64,000 nt of DNA from Actinacidiphila glaucinigra (GCF_900188405.1 NZ_FZOF01000003.1:124001-188000); one strand, 5' to 3'; positions 52,432 to 62,032 are shown, counted from the stretch's first letter. Notes: generated from the letters alone by a model not told the origin. Made by a program: numbers and translations.

Positions 52432-53541
52432 TCAGGCCAGGTCCTCCCACCGCCGGACGAGGCGGTCGGCGCCCGCCCCGGTCAGCGAGCCCCACAGGCG
52501 CAGGCGGGCGATGCCGCCGTCGGGATAGGTCTCCAGGCGCACGTGGGTGGCGGGCGGGACGCCGACCACGAAGCGGTGGACGGTGTCGGGTTGCAGGGGG
52601 GTGCGGGGCAGGATCTCGAACCACTCGCCGTCCTCGCCGTCGCGGCCGAGCAGGGCGGCCCAGCCGGCGGCGTTGCCCTTGTAGTAGCCGGTGTCGATCT
52701 CGACGGCGCGGACGGTGCCCTGCCCGGCGAGGCGGTAGCGCGCCCAGTCGTGGCCCTTGTCGCGGCGGCGGCGGGTCTCCCAGCCGTCGCCCATGCGGCG
52801 GGAGGTGCCCGGCAGGATGGGGTTGACCGGGGAGGAGTAGAAGCGGTCGGAGACGTCCTCGGGGGCGCCGCCGTTCTCCAGCGCGACCAGGTCGAAGGTG
52901 CCGAGCGCGGTCAGCCACGCCGGGTCGGGGACGACCTCGCCGTGGACGCGCAGCCGGGCGATGCCGCCGTCGGGGAACTGCTTGAGCCGCAGGTGGGTGA
53001 AGCGGCGCTCCACGGCCGCCTCGAAGCCGTTGGCGGCGTGGCCGCCGACGGCCGTGCGGGGCACGAGTTCCGTCCACTCCACGCCGTCGGCGAGAAGGTC
53101 CCCGGGCGCGGCGGACAGGGGCGCGCAGGTGGCCTCGACGGCGATCTGCTGCGGGTGGTTGCCGCGGAAGTGGGCGGTGTCCACGACCACGCCCCGCACG
53201 ATCCCGGGGGCGGCGAGGCGGATCAGCGCCCAGTCGTGGTCGGCGTCGGCGGGGTGCGGGTCGGCGGCGTCGGCGCCGCGGCGGCGGCGGGTCTCCCAGC
53301 CGTCCATGACCTGCCCCTTGTGGCCGAAGTGCTCGGCGCGGAACTCGGGCCGCCCGGGGACGAGCAGGTTCTCCCGTTCGGCGAAGAACTCGTCGTTGGC
53401 GGCGATCACCCCGGCGCCCAGGCGCCGGTCGGCGAGGTCGACGAGACCCGTGAAGGGCAGGTCGGCGCCGCGGTAGTCGGCGTAGGGGTCCCCTCCGGGG
53501 TACGGCTGGGCGGCGCCGGTGTACCGGGGTGTGGCGGTCAC
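52432..53541 (-). CDS. alc: Allantoicase
   Basis: A 369-residue enzyme made of two repeated jelly-roll domains, which converts allantoate to ureidoglycolate and urea. The repeats are visible: [12 protein letters not shown] with [30 protein letters not shown] in the first half and [43 protein letters not shown] in the second, each with PDGGIARLR. The N-terminus has [20 protein letters not shown]. It overlaps the allantoinase stop by four bases (ATGA). Confidence 0.96.
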   Translation of the reverse strand: MTATPRYTGAAQPYPGGDPYADYRGADLPFTGLVDLADRRLGAGVIAANDEFFAERENLLVPGRPEFRAEHFGHKGQVMDGWETRRRRGADAADPHPADADHDWALIRLAAPGIVRGVVVDTAHFRGNHPQQIAVEATCAPLSAAPGDLLADGVEWTELVPRTAVGGHAANGFEAAVERRFTHLRLKQFPDGGIARLRVHGEVVPDPAWLTALGTFDLVALENGGAPEDVSDRFYSSPVNPILPGTSRRMGDGWETRRRRDKGHDWARYRLAGQGTVRAVEIDTGYYKGNAAGWAALLGRDGEDGEWFEILPRTPLQPDTVHRFVVGVPPATHVRLETYPDGGIARLRLWGSLTGAGADRLVRRWEDLA

Positions 53542-54899
53542 GCGTTCTCCCTTGTGATGAGGCGGCCGGAGGGGTCGGTCGGGGTGCCGTGGTCGGCGAT
53601 CCGCTCACCGCGCAGCCAGGTGCTCCGTACGACCCCCTGGAGGGTGCGGCCCGCGTAGGCGGTGACCTGGTTGCGGTGGTGGAGCGCGGCCGGGTCCACG
53701 GTGAAGCTCTCGTCGGGTGAAAGGACGGCGAAGTCGGCGTCGTGGCCGGGCGCGACGGCGCCCTTGGTGGTGAGCCCGGCGAGGCGTGCCGGGCCCCGCG
53801 CCATCCAGCGGACCACGTCGGCGAGCGTGGCGCCACGCCGGCGGGCCTCGGTCCAGACGGCGGGCAGGCCGAGCTGGAGGGAGGAGATCCCTCCCCAGGC
53901 GGCGCCGAAGTCGCCGGTGTCGAGGTGCTTGAGGTCGGCGGTCGAGGGCGAGTGGTCGGAGACGACGCAGTCGAGGGTGCCGTCGAGCAGGCCCTGCCAC
54001 AGGGCCTCCCGGTTGCCCGCCTCGCGGATCGGCGGGCAGCACTTGAACTGGGTCGCGCCGTCGGGGACCTCCTCGGCGGTGAGCGTCAGGTAGTGCGGGC
54101 AGGTCTCGGCCGTCAGCCGCACGCCGTCGCGGCGGGCGGCGGCGATCAGGGGCAGCGCCTCGGCGGAGGACAGGTGCAGGACGTGCACCCGGCAGTCCAG
54201 GCGGCGGGCGAGGGCGATCAGCGCCTCGACGGCGGCGTTCTCGGCGGCGCGGGGGCGGGAGGCGAGGAAGCCGGCGTATGCGGGGCCGGAGGGCTGCGGG
54301 GCGCCCAAGATGAGCCGGGGGTCCTCGGCGTGGACGATCAGCAGCCCGTCGAAGCGGGCGATCTCGCGCATCGCCTCCTCCAGTTCGGAGGGGCCGAGCT
54401 GGGGGAACTCCTCGACGCCGGAGGGCAGCAGGAAGCACTTGAAGCCGAAGACCCCGGCCTCGTGGAGGGGGTGCAGGTCCTTGGCGTTGCCGGGGACGGC
54501 GCCGCCCCAGAAGCCGACGTCGGTGTGGATCCGGCCGCGGGCGGCGGCGCGCTTGACCTCCAGGTGGGCGGTGGTGGTGGTCGGCGGGATGCTGTTGAGC
54601 GGCATGTCGACCAGGGTCGTGACGCCGCCGGCCGCGGCCGCCCGGGTGGCGGTCTCGAAGCCCTCCCATTCGCTGCGCCCGGGGTCGTTGACGTGGACGT
54701 GGGTGTCGACCAGGCCGGGGAGCAGGGCGTCCGTGCCGAGGTCGACCAGTCGCGCGCCGGGCGGGGGCTCTGTCCCGTACGGCAGGACGGCGGCGATCCG
54801 GCCGCCCGCGACGGCCACGTCGGCGGGGCGCTCGCCCTGCGGGGTGACGACCCGCGGTGAACGCAGCACGAGCTCGATCGCGTCAGCGGCCTCGGACAC
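53538..54899 (-). CDS. allB: Allantoinase
   Basis: A 453-residue amidohydrolase that opens allantoin to allantoate. Zinc-site motifs are [16 protein letters not shown] (HxH) at about residues 50-65, the carboxylated lysine region [56 protein letters not shown] and VVSDHSPS (final aspartate). The start is GTG at 54899 with GGAAGGGGAACCC before it; an ATG at 54953 would run through the operator dyad and is rejected. The first gene of the allB-alc operon. Confidence 0.96.
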   Translation of the reverse strand: MSEAADAIELVLRSPRVVTPQGERPADVAVAGGRIAAVLPYGTEPPPGARLVDLGTDALLPGLVDTHVHVNDPGRSEWEGFETATRAAAAGGVTTLVDMPLNSIPPTTTTAHLEVKRAAARGRIHTDVGFWGGAVPGNAKDLHPLHEAGVFGFKCFLLPSGVEEFPQLGPSELEEAMREIARFDGLLIVHAEDPRLILGAPQPSGPAYAGFLASRPRAAENAAVEALIALARRLDCRVHVLHLSSAEALPLIAAARRDGVRLTAETCPHYLTLTAEEVPDGATQFKCCPPIREAGNREALWQGLLDGTLDCVVSDHSPSTADLKHLDTGDFGAAWGGISSLQLGLPAVWTEARRRGATLADVVRWMARGPARLAGLTTKGAVAPGHDADFAVLSPDESFTVDPAALHHRNQVTAYAGRTLQGVVRSTWLRGERIADHGTPTDPSGRLITRENA

Positions 54900-54930
54900 G
54901 GGTTCCCCTTCCACCGGCGTCGCACAGAAA

Positions 54931-54947
54931 TTCAACGTTCTGTTGAA
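54931..54947. promoter_or_regulatory. Operator dyad before allantoinase
   Basis: TTCAAC-GTTCT-GTTGAA is a perfect 6-bp inverted repeat 32 bases upstream of the allB GTG. The left half plus spacer, AATTCAACGTTCTGT, recurs almost exactly in reverse before malate synthase (59493-59510). The adjacent divergent IclR regulator is the likely ligand. Confidence 0.65.
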
Positions 54948-55026
54948 ATGCATCCTCCGCTCGCGCGCGAGCCGCCGTCAACCCCTTCCCCGGCGCCGCA
55001 CGCGGCCTCGGCAGTACAGTTGGAGA

Positions 55027-55043
55027 ATTCCACCCAATGGAAT
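55027..55043. promoter_or_regulatory. Inverted repeat before the IclR regulator gene
   Basis: ATTCCA-CCCAA-TGGAAT is a perfect 6-bp inverted repeat 116 bases upstream of the regulator's GTG and 128 bases from allB. IclR proteins commonly bind such GGAA/TTCC dyads, so it may be an autoregulatory site. It differs in sequence from the 54931 dyad. Confidence 0.5.
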
Positions 55044-55158
55044 GCGTTTTCCGCGCTCACCGGCCGCCGCCGCGCCCACGACCGCCCCGAACAGCGGTCA
55101 CCTGCCTGGTCAGGGCCGGTAGGCTGCACCATCACCACCGTCCGCCTGGGGAGGAAAC

Positions 55159-55923
55159 GTGGCGTCAGACCGCGCCGGGGGCGTGCAGTCCCTCGAACGC
55201 GCCTTCGACCTGCTGGAGCGGATGGCCGACGCGGGCGGCGAGGTGGGCCTCAGCGAACTGTCCGCGAGCAGCGGGCTGCCGCTGCCCACGATCCACCGGC
55301 TGATGCGCACCCTGGTCGACTGCGGCTACGTACGCCAGCAGCCCAACCGCCGCTACGCGCTGGGGCCCCGGCTGATCCGCCTCGGCGAGAGCTCGGCCCG
55401 CCTCCTGGGCACCTGGGCCCGCCCCTATCTGGCGGAGCTGGTCGAGGCGACCGGCGAGACCGCCAACATGGCGCTCCTGGACGGCGACGAGGTCGTCTAC
55501 GTCGCCCAGGTCCCCTCACGGCACTCGATGCGGATGTTCACCGAGGTCGGACGGCGGGTCCTGCCGCACTCCACGGGCGTCGGCAAGGCCCTGCTGGCGC
55601 ACGTCCCGCCGGAGGAGGTACGCGCCCTGCTGGCCCGCACCGGGATGCCGGCGGCCACCGAGCGGACCATCGTCGACCCGGACGCCTTCCTCGCGGAACT
55701 GGAGCACATCCGCGCCCAGGGCTACGCCGTCGACGACAACGAGCAGGAGGTCGGGGTCCGCTGCCTGGCGGTCACCGTCCCCGACTCCCCGACGGCCGCC
55801 GCCATTTCCATCTCCGGACCCGCCGGACGGGTGACCGAGGCGGCCACGGAGAAGATCGTGCCGGTGCTGCAGGGCGTGGCACGGCAGCTGTCGACCGCGC
55901 TGGCCAGCAACGGGACGCCCTGA
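55159..55923 (+). CDS. allR: IclR-family regulator of allantoin genes (AllR-like)
   Basis: A 254-residue IclR protein. The HTH (residues ~10-65: VQSLERAFDLLERMADAGGEVGLSELSASSGLPLPTIHRLMRTL) precedes the effector domain with VYVAQVPSRHSMRMFTEVGRRVLPHSTGVGKALLAHVP and GYAVDDNEQEVGVRCLAVTVP, including the conserved late cysteine. It is divergent from allB-alc. AllR proteins sense allantoin or glyoxylate; which one cannot be read here. GTG start with GAGGAAA upstream. Confidence 0.92.
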   Translation: MASDRAGGVQSLERAFDLLERMADAGGEVGLSELSASSGLPLPTIHRLMRTLVDCGYVRQQPNRRYALGPRLIRLGESSARLLGTWARPYLAELVEATGETANMALLDGDEVVYVAQVPSRHSMRMFTEVGRRVLPHSTGVGKALLAHVPPEEVRALLARTGMPAATERTIVDPDAFLAELEHIRAQGYAVDDNEQEVGVRCLAVTVPDSPTAAAISISGPAGRVTEAATEKIVPVLQGVARQLSTALASNGTP

Positions 55924-56774
55924 ACGCACGCGGTCGGCGCGGCGGCCGCGCCGGTGGCCGCGCCGGTGGGCGGGTGCGGGTTCGTCCCGCGCCCTTCGGG
56001 CGCGAAGCGGCCGGCTGCGGACGGGAGCGTGGGGCGCACGGCCGGTCGGCGGTGTGCGGGCGGGTTCGCGGTGGGGGTTCGGGCTCCGCAGCGGGCTGCC
56101 TTTCCGTCGGCGTGGGTCTCGTTGCCGTCCGCGGGTGCAGACGGCCGCTTCCACGCCTTCGGTGGGTGGTGGGCGCGCCCGCCGCGACCGGCGTCTGCGG
56201 CTGCTCCGGGGTGCTGTCGAGCGGCGGGCGCAAGATCGGGCCCGCTTGCGCCGACATGTTCGGTGGAACAGAGCCCGATCTCGGAAGTCCACCCACCGAG
56301 CCCCGTGCCTGCCGGGGAAGCTCCCGCAGACGCAGGTCAGGGCGGGCGCGCCACCCACAAAGGGTGGGCGTGGTACCGGCCGTCTGCACCCGCGGACGGC
56401 GACGAGACCGCAACCGTACGAGCAACCGGCCCCGCTCCGGCGTCGAACCCCCGCCACGAACCCACCCGCACCGCGCCGAGAAGGGCGCGAGACGACGGGA
56501 AAGCCGCCCAGCGACGCCTGCCACGCCCTGCGCCGCGCTGGAGTGCCGGCCGGGGGGACCCGCCGCACCGGGAAGCCGAGGTGGCCGCGGACGCCGCGAA
56601 AGCCGGGGCCCACATCGGGCCGAGGGCGGACCCGCACGGCCGGGGCCGCGTCGGCAGCGTGGGCAGCGGTAACCGCACAGGCACGTCGTCGTGCCGCCGC
56701 GGCGGCTTGACCTCGAGCGCACTCCAAGGCCTACGGTCGTCACCGTAGCGACCACGACCCCGGACGGGGGGACC
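55924..56774. other. 851-base gene-free block containing a long palindrome
   Basis: No gene is supported on either strand. Open frames exist in all directions, but they are arginine/proline/alanine-rich and mirror one another because the DNA is palindromic (both strands translate to LVAVRGCRRP in one frame). See the repeat entry at 56050-56475. The right part (56480-56774) holds only the promoter of the LLM gene. Confidence 0.7.
56050..56475. repeat. Long imperfect palindrome (about 425 bp) centred near 56262
   Basis: The two halves are imperfect reverse complements. The best arm, 56116-56146 (from GTCTCGTTGCCGTCCGCGGG to GCAGACGGCC), matches the complement of 56378-56408 in 30 of 31 positions. 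Outer arms 56062-56081 and 56444-56463 match 18 of 20. Inner arms around 56175-56200 and 56320-56352 and AGATCGGGC/GCCCGATCT near the centre also correspond. All pairs share one centre, so it is a single folded-back structure, with small indels. Confidence 0.8.
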
Positions 56775-57656
56775 ATGCAACTGGGCTTGCACCTCACGAA
56801 GTTCGACCATCCCGCAGGACCGGCCGGGCTCGCGCCCGCGCTGGCCGCGGCAGGCGAGGCCGCCGAGTCGGCCGGCGCGGGCTGGCTGTCGGTGATGGAC
56901 CACTACTTCCAGATGGAGAACAACGGCGGCGCCGAGGCCGCCATGCTGGAGGCCTACACGACGCTGGGCTTCCTCGCCGCCCGGACCTCCTCCGTGCGGC
57001 TCGGCGTCCTCGTCACGGGGGTCACCTACCGCCACCCCGGCCTGCTGGCGAAGATCGCGACCACCCTCGACGTCCTGTCCGGCGGGCGGGCGACCCTGGG
57101 GCTCGGCGCGGCCTGGTACGAGCGTGAGCACCTGGGCCTGGGCGTGCCCTTCCCGGCGCTCGCGGAGCGCTTCGAACGGCTGGAGGAGACCCTGCGGATC
57201 TGCCTGCAGATGTGGGACGGGGACGACGACGGCCCCTTCGAGGGCACGCACTACTCCCTGGCGGAGACCCGCAGCGCCCCGGCCTCGGTGAGCACACCCC
57301 GCCCGGAGATCATGATCGGGGGCGGCGGTGAGCGCAAGACGCTCCGCCTGGTCGCCCGGTACGCGGACGCCTGCAACCTCTTCGCCTCCTCGGCCGCCGA
57401 GGTCGCGCACAAGCTGGACGTGCTGCGCGCCCACTGCGACGAGGCCGGACGCGACTACGAGCGGATCCGCAAGACCATGCTCTTCGTCGGCGACTCCATC
57501 CGCGACGGCGACACCGACGCCTTCGTCGCCGACATGGCCGGCTACGCCAAGCTCGGCGTCGACACGGTCATCGTGGTGCCGCCGGACGCCGAGCCGGCCG
57601 GCTGGATCGACAGCCACTGCGCACCGGCCGTCCCCCGGCTGGCCGAACTCGGCTGA
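56775..57656 (+). CDS. LLM-class F420/flavin-dependent oxidoreductase
   Basis: A 293-residue luciferase-like monooxygenase-fold protein, F420-binding subclass. Supporting parts are MQLGLHLTKFDHP, GWLSVMDHYFQ, ARTSSVRLGVLVTGVTYRHPGLLAKIATTLDVLSGGRATLGLGAAWYEREH (the classical LLM block), and PEIMIGGGGERKTLRLVARYADACNL. Its hydride-transfer substrate is unknown. It is monocistronic, and convergent with the small gene at 57679 across a terminator. Confidence 0.92.
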   Translation: MQLGLHLTKFDHPAGPAGLAPALAAAGEAAESAGAGWLSVMDHYFQMENNGGAEAAMLEAYTTLGFLAARTSSVRLGVLVTGVTYRHPGLLAKIATTLDVLSGGRATLGLGAAWYEREHLGLGVPFPALAERFERLEETLRICLQMWDGDDDGPFEGTHYSLAETRSAPASVSTPRPEIMIGGGGERKTLRLVARYADACNLFASSAAEVAHKLDVLRAHCDEAGRDYERIRKTMLFVGDSIRDGDTDAFVADMAGYAKLGVDTVIVVPPDAEPAGWIDSHCAPAVPRLAELG

Positions 57657-57667
57657 CCGGCCCGGCG

Positions 57668-57699
57668 GGCACCCCGCGTCACCGGGGACGCGGGGTGCC
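57668..57699. terminator. Bidirectional terminator inside the 3' end of the small gene
   Basis: GGCACCCCGCGTC (57668-57680) pairs perfectly with GACGCGGGGTGCC (57687-57699), 13 bp with a six-base loop. It serves the convergent LLM gene, and its right arm encodes the last residues (FGTPRPR) of the gene at 57679-57999. Confidence 0.8.
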
Positions 57700-57999
57700 G
57701 AACAGCTCGATCGCCCGCCGCACCTCGGTGAGGGCGCCGGCCAGGGCACTGACGGAGCCGAGCGCCCCGGCGATCACGAGCAGGCCGCGGCGCAGCCGCG
57801 GGACGTCCGGGACACCGGCGTCCGCGGCGGCGGCCAGCGCGGAGAGCTCGTCCTCGGCGATGTGCCGGTCCGGTAAGTTGCCGCGGTATCCGGCGAGTTC
57901 ACGGCGACAGCGGGCGACCGCGGCCCGCAGGGCGCTCACCCTCGGGTCGAGGGTCCCGTCGTCGTCCACCGCCGCGCGGGCGGCCACGTCCTTCACCAC
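57679..57999 (-). CDS. Small actinobacterial protein (DUF5955-like)
   Basis: A 106-residue helical protein: charged N-terminal half (VRCRRELAGYRG-type arginine-rich helix, DRHIAEDELSALAAAADAG) and a hydrophobic helix (LLVIAGALGSVSALAGALTEV). The start is GTG at 57999, with GGGGGA eight bases upstream; a GTG at 58014 is possible. It resembles the DUF5955 family of streptomycetes as I recall it. Function unknown. Confidence 0.7.
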   Translation of the reverse strand: MVKDVAARAAVDDDGTLDPRVSALRAAVARCRRELAGYRGNLPDRHIAEDELSALAAAADAGVPDVPRLRRGLLVIAGALGSVSALAGALTEVRRAIELFGTPRPR

Positions 58000-58163
58000 T
58001 GATACGTCCCCCACAGGTAGGCCCCCGATGTTTCCCCATGGCCGGCCGGCCCCATCCGGTCCGCCGTATCGGGGAGGACAGTAAACGCGACGGAGCGCTT
58101 CCCCCGCTATACGGAGAGCGAAATCCGCCGTAACTTCCTTCGCCACGTGACGACTTGCCGACA

Positions 58164-58817
58164 TCAACGTCCGGGACCCGCGATCCGGTTCCAGTCGGCG
58201 AGCCGCCAGTCCCCCGCGCCGTCGCGCCACCAGCGGGCCATCGAGGCGTTGACCACGCGGGCGTCGCCGGGCGGCGGGGTCCCGAGCAGGCGGCACAGTG
58301 CCAGCACCACCGCGTCGTGCGTGACGACCAGCACGGGCGGGCCCGGGCGGGCGACGGCCTCCCCCAGGAAGTCCCGGACGCGGGCCTCGACGTCCCGCGG
58401 CGACTCCCCGCCGGGCGGACGGTAGGCGGCCTCGCCCTCACGCTCGCGCCGCAGCGCCTCCTCGGGGAAGCGCTCGCGCACCCCTTGCGGGGTGATCAGC
58501 TCCAGCAGGCCCATGCCGCGGTCCCGGAGGCGTTCGTCGTAGGTGACGGGCAGCGGTTCGCGGCCCGCGGCCGCCCCGGCCTCCTCGACGGCGCGCAGGG
58601 TCTGCCGGGCCCGCTCGAAGGGCGAGCAGCGGACACGGCCGGGCGCCTGCGCACCGGGCAGCGTCAGCAGGTCACGGCCCAGCCGCGCCGACTGCTCCCG
58701 CCCGAGCGCGGTCAGCGCCACGCCGGCGTCCCGGACCCCGTCCAGGGACCTGCCACGGGCGAAGGCGGCGTTGGCCTCGCTCTCGCCGTGGCGTACGGCG
58801 ATGATCCAGCTCGTCAT
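58164..58817 (-). CDS. Histidine phosphatase superfamily protein
   Basis: A 217-residue phosphoglycerate-mutase-like phosphatase. The catalytic RHG motif is in IIAVRHGESEANAA, the second arginine is in VRCSPFERARQTL, the acid glutamate is near DERLRDRGMG and the second histidine is in VLVVTHDAVVLALC. It ends in an MARWWRD segment common in actinobacterial members. The substrate is unknown. It is divergent from the MobA-like gene with 44 bases between them. Confidence 0.88.
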   Translation of the reverse strand: MTSWIIAVRHGESEANAAFARGRSLDGVRDAGVALTALGREQSARLGRDLLTLPGAQAPGRVRCSPFERARQTLRAVEEAGAAAGREPLPVTYDERLRDRGMGLLELITPQGVRERFPEEALRREREGEAAYRPPGGESPRDVEARVRDFLGEAVARPGPPVLVVTHDAVVLALCRLLGTPPPGDARVVNASMARWWRDGAGDWRLADWNRIAGPGR

Positions 58818-58861
58818 GGCCGGTCCTTTCCCCCGCCCCCCGTCCACGGTATCCAGGGGGC

Positions 58862-59506
58862 ATGGAACGCGACGCGAGCACGGGCACGGTGGCCGGGCTG
58901 CTGCTGGCCGCCGGCGGGGGCAGGCGGCTGGGCGGCCGCCCCAAGGCGCTGCTGGAGTACGGCGGCCGCCCGCTGGTCGAGCACACGGCGCGGGCGCTGC
59001 GGGCCGGCGGCTGCGGCCCCGTCCACATCGTGCTGGGCGCGGACGCCGCGCAGGTGCGCGAACGGGCCGCCCTGGACGACTACGCCGTCACCGTGAACCC
59101 GCACTGGGAGCAGGGCATGGGTTCCTCGCTGCGCGCGGGCCTGGAGGCACTGGCCGGCACCGGCGCACCGGCCGTGGTCGTGGCACTGGTGGACCAGCCC
59201 GGGATCGGGGCCACGGCGGTGGCCCGGGTGGTGGGCGCGTACGCCTCGCCGCGCACCCTCGCCTCCGCCTCGTACGGCGGCAGGCGGGGCCACCCGATCC
59301 TGCTGGGCTCCGCCCACTGGGCGGCGATCGCCGCGAGTGCGGTGGGGGACCAGGGGGCACGCTCCTACCTGAGGCGGCACGAGGAGGCGATCGCACTCGT
59401 CGAGTGCGGGGACATCGCGGTCCCCGCCGACATCGACACCCCGGACGACCTGCGGCTGCTGGCGGACCCGCCGGAGCCCCCTGCACCGGGTGCCACAGAA
59501 CGTTGA
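58862..59506 (+). CDS. MobA/MocA-like nucleotidyltransferase
   Basis: A 214-residue NTP-transferase with the signature [29 protein letters not shown] at residues ~14-42 and ALVDQPGI (metal-binding aspartate) in the middle. The late [14 protein letters not shown] and [21 protein letters not shown] fit MocA-type molybdenum-cofactor cytidylyltransferases. These mature molybdo-hydroxylases such as xanthine dehydrogenase, so a link to purine breakdown with allantoinase and allantoicase is plausible but inferred. Its stop is 175 bases before malate synthase. Confidence 0.88.
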   Translation: MERDASTGTVAGLLLAAGGGRRLGGRPKALLEYGGRPLVEHTARALRAGGCGPVHIVLGADAAQVRERAALDDYAVTVNPHWEQGMGSSLRAGLEALAGTGAPAVVVALVDQPGIGATAVARVVGAYASPRTLASASYGGRRGHPILLGSAHWAAIAASAVGDQGARSYLRRHEEAIALVECGDIAVPADIDTPDDLRLLADPPEPPAPGATER

Positions 59507-59510
59507 ACTT
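59493..59510. promoter_or_regulatory. AllR-like motif before malate synthase
   Basis: The minus-strand sequence AAGTTCAACGTTCTGTGG matches the allB operator region (54929-54946) in 16 of 18 positions. It lies across the 3' end of the MobA-like gene and about 172 bases upstream of the malate synthase ATG. The second dyad half is degenerate here. Confidence 0.6.
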
Positions 59511-59681
59511 CCGCAATGCAAAAACTATGCTCCACCCAGCAGAAGCGCCCGTACGGTCGGCGCGCCTCGCAGCCGAAACCCGCCCCGTCCGGCACCCCGT
59601 GCCAGGGCCGGGGCGCGGTGGCCGCCCGGCTCCTCCGGCCGCACGGCACCACCCCTCATCGGCAAGAGGAGAGTCAGGTTC

Positions 59682-61304
59682 ATGTCCGCATCAGGGCCCG
59701 CACCGCACGCCGTCGTCGCCGACACCGCACCCCCCGTCGAGCGCGCGGAGGAGGTGCTGACCGACGGGGCGCTCGCCTTCCTGGCCGAACTGCACCGCCG
59801 GTTCGCGCCCCGCCGCGCCGAACTCCTCGCCAAGCGCGGGGAACGCCGCGCCGAGATCGCCCGCACCGGCACCCTGGACTTCCTCCCGGAGACCGCCCAC
59901 ATCCGCGAAGGCGACTGGCGCGTCGCCGACGCCCCCGCCGCGCTGAACGACCGCCGGGTGGAGATCACCGGCCCCACCGACCGCAAGATGACCATCAACG
60001 CCCTCAACTCCGGCGCCCGGATCTGGCTCGCCGACTTCGAGGACGCCTCCGCCCCCACCTGGGAGAACGTGGTCGGCGGCCAGGTCAACCTGATCGACGC
60101 CTACGAGCGCCGCATCGACTTCACCTCCCCCGAGGGCAAGTCCTACGCGCTGAAGGACGAGAGCGAACTCGCCACCGTCGTCGTGCGCCCGCGCGGCTGG
60201 CACCTCGACGAACGCCACCTGACCGTCGACGGCGAACCCGTCCCCGGCGCCCTCGTCGACTTCGGCCTCTACTTCTTCCACAACGCGCAGCGCCTGCTCG
60301 CCAAGGGCAAAGGCCCCTACTTCTACCTCCCCAAAACCGAGTCCCACCTCGAAGCCCGCCTGTGGAACGACGTGTTCGTCCTCGCCCAGGACCTCCTCGG
60401 CGTGCCACAGGGCACCATCCGCGCCACCGTCCTCATCGAGACGATCACCGCGGCCTTCGAGATGGAGGAGATCCTCCACGAACTGCGCGACCACGCCTCC
60501 GGCCTCAACGCCGGCCGCTGGGACTACCTGTTCTCCATCGTCAAGAACTTCCGCGACGCCGGCGAGCGCTACATCCTGCCCGACCGCAACGCCGTGACGA
60601 TGACCGCGCCCTTCATGCGCGCCTACACCGAACTGCTGGTCCGCACCTGCCACAAGCGCGGCGCCCACGCCATCGGCGGCATGGCCGCCTTCATCCCCTC
60701 CCGGCGCGACCCCGAGGTCAACGCGGTCGCCTTCGAGAAGGTCAAGGCCGACAAGGACCGCGAGGCCCACGACGGCTTCGACGGCTCCTGGGTCGCCCAC
60801 CCCGACCTCGTGCCCATCGCCCGCGCCTCCTTCGACGCCGTCCTCGGCGACCGGCCCCACCAGAAGGACCGGCTGCGCGAGGACGTCCACGTCACCGCCG
60901 CCGACCTGCTGGCCGTCGACTCCCTCGACGCCAAACCCACCTACGAGGGACTGCGCAACGCCGTCCAGGTCGGCACCCGCTACATCGAGGCCTGGCTGCG
61001 GGGCATGGGCGCCGTCGCCATCTTCAACCTCATGGAAGACGCCGCCACCGCCGAGATCTCCCGCTCCCAGATCTGGCAGTGGGTCAACGCCGGCGTCGTC
61101 TTCGCCGACAACGGCGAGAAGGCCACCGCCGACCTCGTGCGCTCCCTGGCCGACCGGGAACTCACCGCCATCCGCGAGGAGACCGGCGAGCAGGCCTTCG
61201 CCGCCGGCCGCTGGCAGCAGGCCCACGACCTGCTCCTGAAGACGGCACTCGACGAGACCTACGTCGACTTCCTGACGCTGCCGGCCTACGAACTGCTCGA
61301 CTGA
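59682..61304 (+). CDS. aceB: Malate synthase (A-type)
   Basis: A 540-residue enzyme that condenses glyoxylate with acetyl-CoA to malate. The A-isoform block [28 protein letters not shown], then [55 protein letters not shown] (acid residues for Mg) and the late [17 protein letters not shown] with the catalytic aspartate are all present. The length fits MS-A. AGAGGAGAG precedes the ATG. With allB/alc it disposes of glyoxylate from allantoin, and the shared upstream motif suggests joint control. Confidence 0.97.
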   Translation: MSASGPAPHAVVADTAPPVERAEEVLTDGALAFLAELHRRFAPRRAELLAKRGERRAEIARTGTLDFLPETAHIREGDWRVADAPAALNDRRVEITGPTDRKMTINALNSGARIWLADFEDASAPTWENVVGGQVNLIDAYERRIDFTSPEGKSYALKDESELATVVVRPRGWHLDERHLTVDGEPVPGALVDFGLYFFHNAQRLLAKGKGPYFYLPKTESHLEARLWNDVFVLAQDLLGVPQGTIRATVLIETITAAFEMEEILHELRDHASGLNAGRWDYLFSIVKNFRDAGERYILPDRNAVTMTAPFMRAYTELLVRTCHKRGAHAIGGMAAFIPSRRDPEVNAVAFEKVKADKDREAHDGFDGSWVAHPDLVPIARASFDAVLGDRPHQKDRLREDVHVTAADLLAVDSLDAKPTYEGLRNAVQVGTRYIEAWLRGMGAVAIFNLMEDAATAEISRSQIWQWVNAGVVFADNGEKATADLVRSLADRELTAIREETGEQAFAAGRWQQAHDLLLKTALDETYVDFLTLPAYELLD

Positions 61305-61315
61305 ACCACGCGCCG

Positions 61316-61341
61316 CTCTCCCCGGCCACCGCCGGGGAGAG
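61316..61341 (+). terminator. Terminator hairpin after malate synthase
   Basis: CTCTCCCCGGC (61316-61326) pairs perfectly with GCCGGGGAGAG (61331-61341) around CACC, 12 bases after the stop codon. Confidence 0.85.
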
Positions 61342-61420
61342 CCGCCGCGCGCCGCGAGACTTCCCGCGACCCCGGGAAAAGCCGGGCAGCCGGCGCGCGA
61401 CCGCTGGCATGATCGTCGCC

Positions 61421-62032
61421 ATGCCAGCACCCCGACCGCGCGCCGTGCGGCCCAGCCTGTACATCTCGGTGGACATCGAGGCGGACGGGCCCATCCCCGG
61501 CCCGTACTCGATGCTCAGCCTCGGGGCCGCCGTCGCGGGCCGGCAGGACGCCGGCGGATTCACCGCCGCCGACCCCGAACGGGACACCTTCTACCGCGAA
61601 CTGCGCCCCACCGGGACCGAGACCGACCCGCAGGCACTCGCCGTCAGCGGCCTGGACCGGGCACGCCTGACCACCGAGGGCAGCGAACCGGCCGCCGCAA
61701 TGGCCGAGTTCACCGCATGGGTGGGCACCGTCAGCGAAGGCGCCCAGCCCGTCATGACCGGCTACCCCGCCGCATACGACTGGATGTTCCTGTACTGGTA
61801 CCTCATCCGCTTCACCGGCTCCAGCCCCTTCGGGCACTCCGGCTGCCTCGACATGAAGACGCTGTACGCGGCCAAGGCCCACGTGCCGCTGCGCGCCGTC
61901 GCCAAGGCCACCATGCCCCGCGAACTGCTCTCCCGCCGCCACCACACCCACCACGCCCTCGACGACGCAGTCGAGCAGGCCGAACTCTTCGCCAACCTCA
62001 TGAACTGGAAGGGCACCGCGCATGCCCTTTGA
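61421..62032 (+). CDS. DEDD-type 3'-5' exonuclease-like protein
   Basis: A 203-residue nuclease-fold protein. Exo I is LYISVDIEADGPI (Asp/Glu pair), the middle contains a YPAAYDWMFLYWYLI segment (Exo II-like aspartate) and Exo III is HHTHHALDDAVEQAELF (HxxxxxD). It is thus DEDDh-like and probably acts on nucleic acids. ATG at 61409 is an alternative start, and neither has a clear ribosome site. Its last 11 bases overlap the methyltransferase gene, so the two are co-translated. Confidence 0.85.
   Translation: MPAPRPRAVRPSLYISVDIEADGPIPGPYSMLSLGAAVAGRQDAGGFTAADPERDTFYRELRPTGTETDPQALAVSGLDRARLTTEGSEPAAAMAEFTAWVGTVSEGAQPVMTGYPAAYDWMFLYWYLIRFTGSSPFGHSGCLDMKTLYAAKAHVPLRAVAKATMPRELLSRRHHTHHALDDAVEQAELFANLMNWKGTAHAL

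Noticed and set aside
54900-54953. Upstream ATG for allantoinase at 54953
   Set aside because: It would place the operator dyad within the coding region and add an atypical N-terminus; GTG at 54899 has a strong ribosome site.
56050-56475. Insertion sequence or CRISPR array as explanation of the palindrome
   Set aside because: No transposase or cas gene, no regularly spaced direct repeats, and the arms are inverted and span the whole block.
54948-56672. A 574-codon open frame through allR and the palindrome
   Set aside because: It overlaps the well-supported IclR gene in another frame and continues into palindromic, non-coding sequence.
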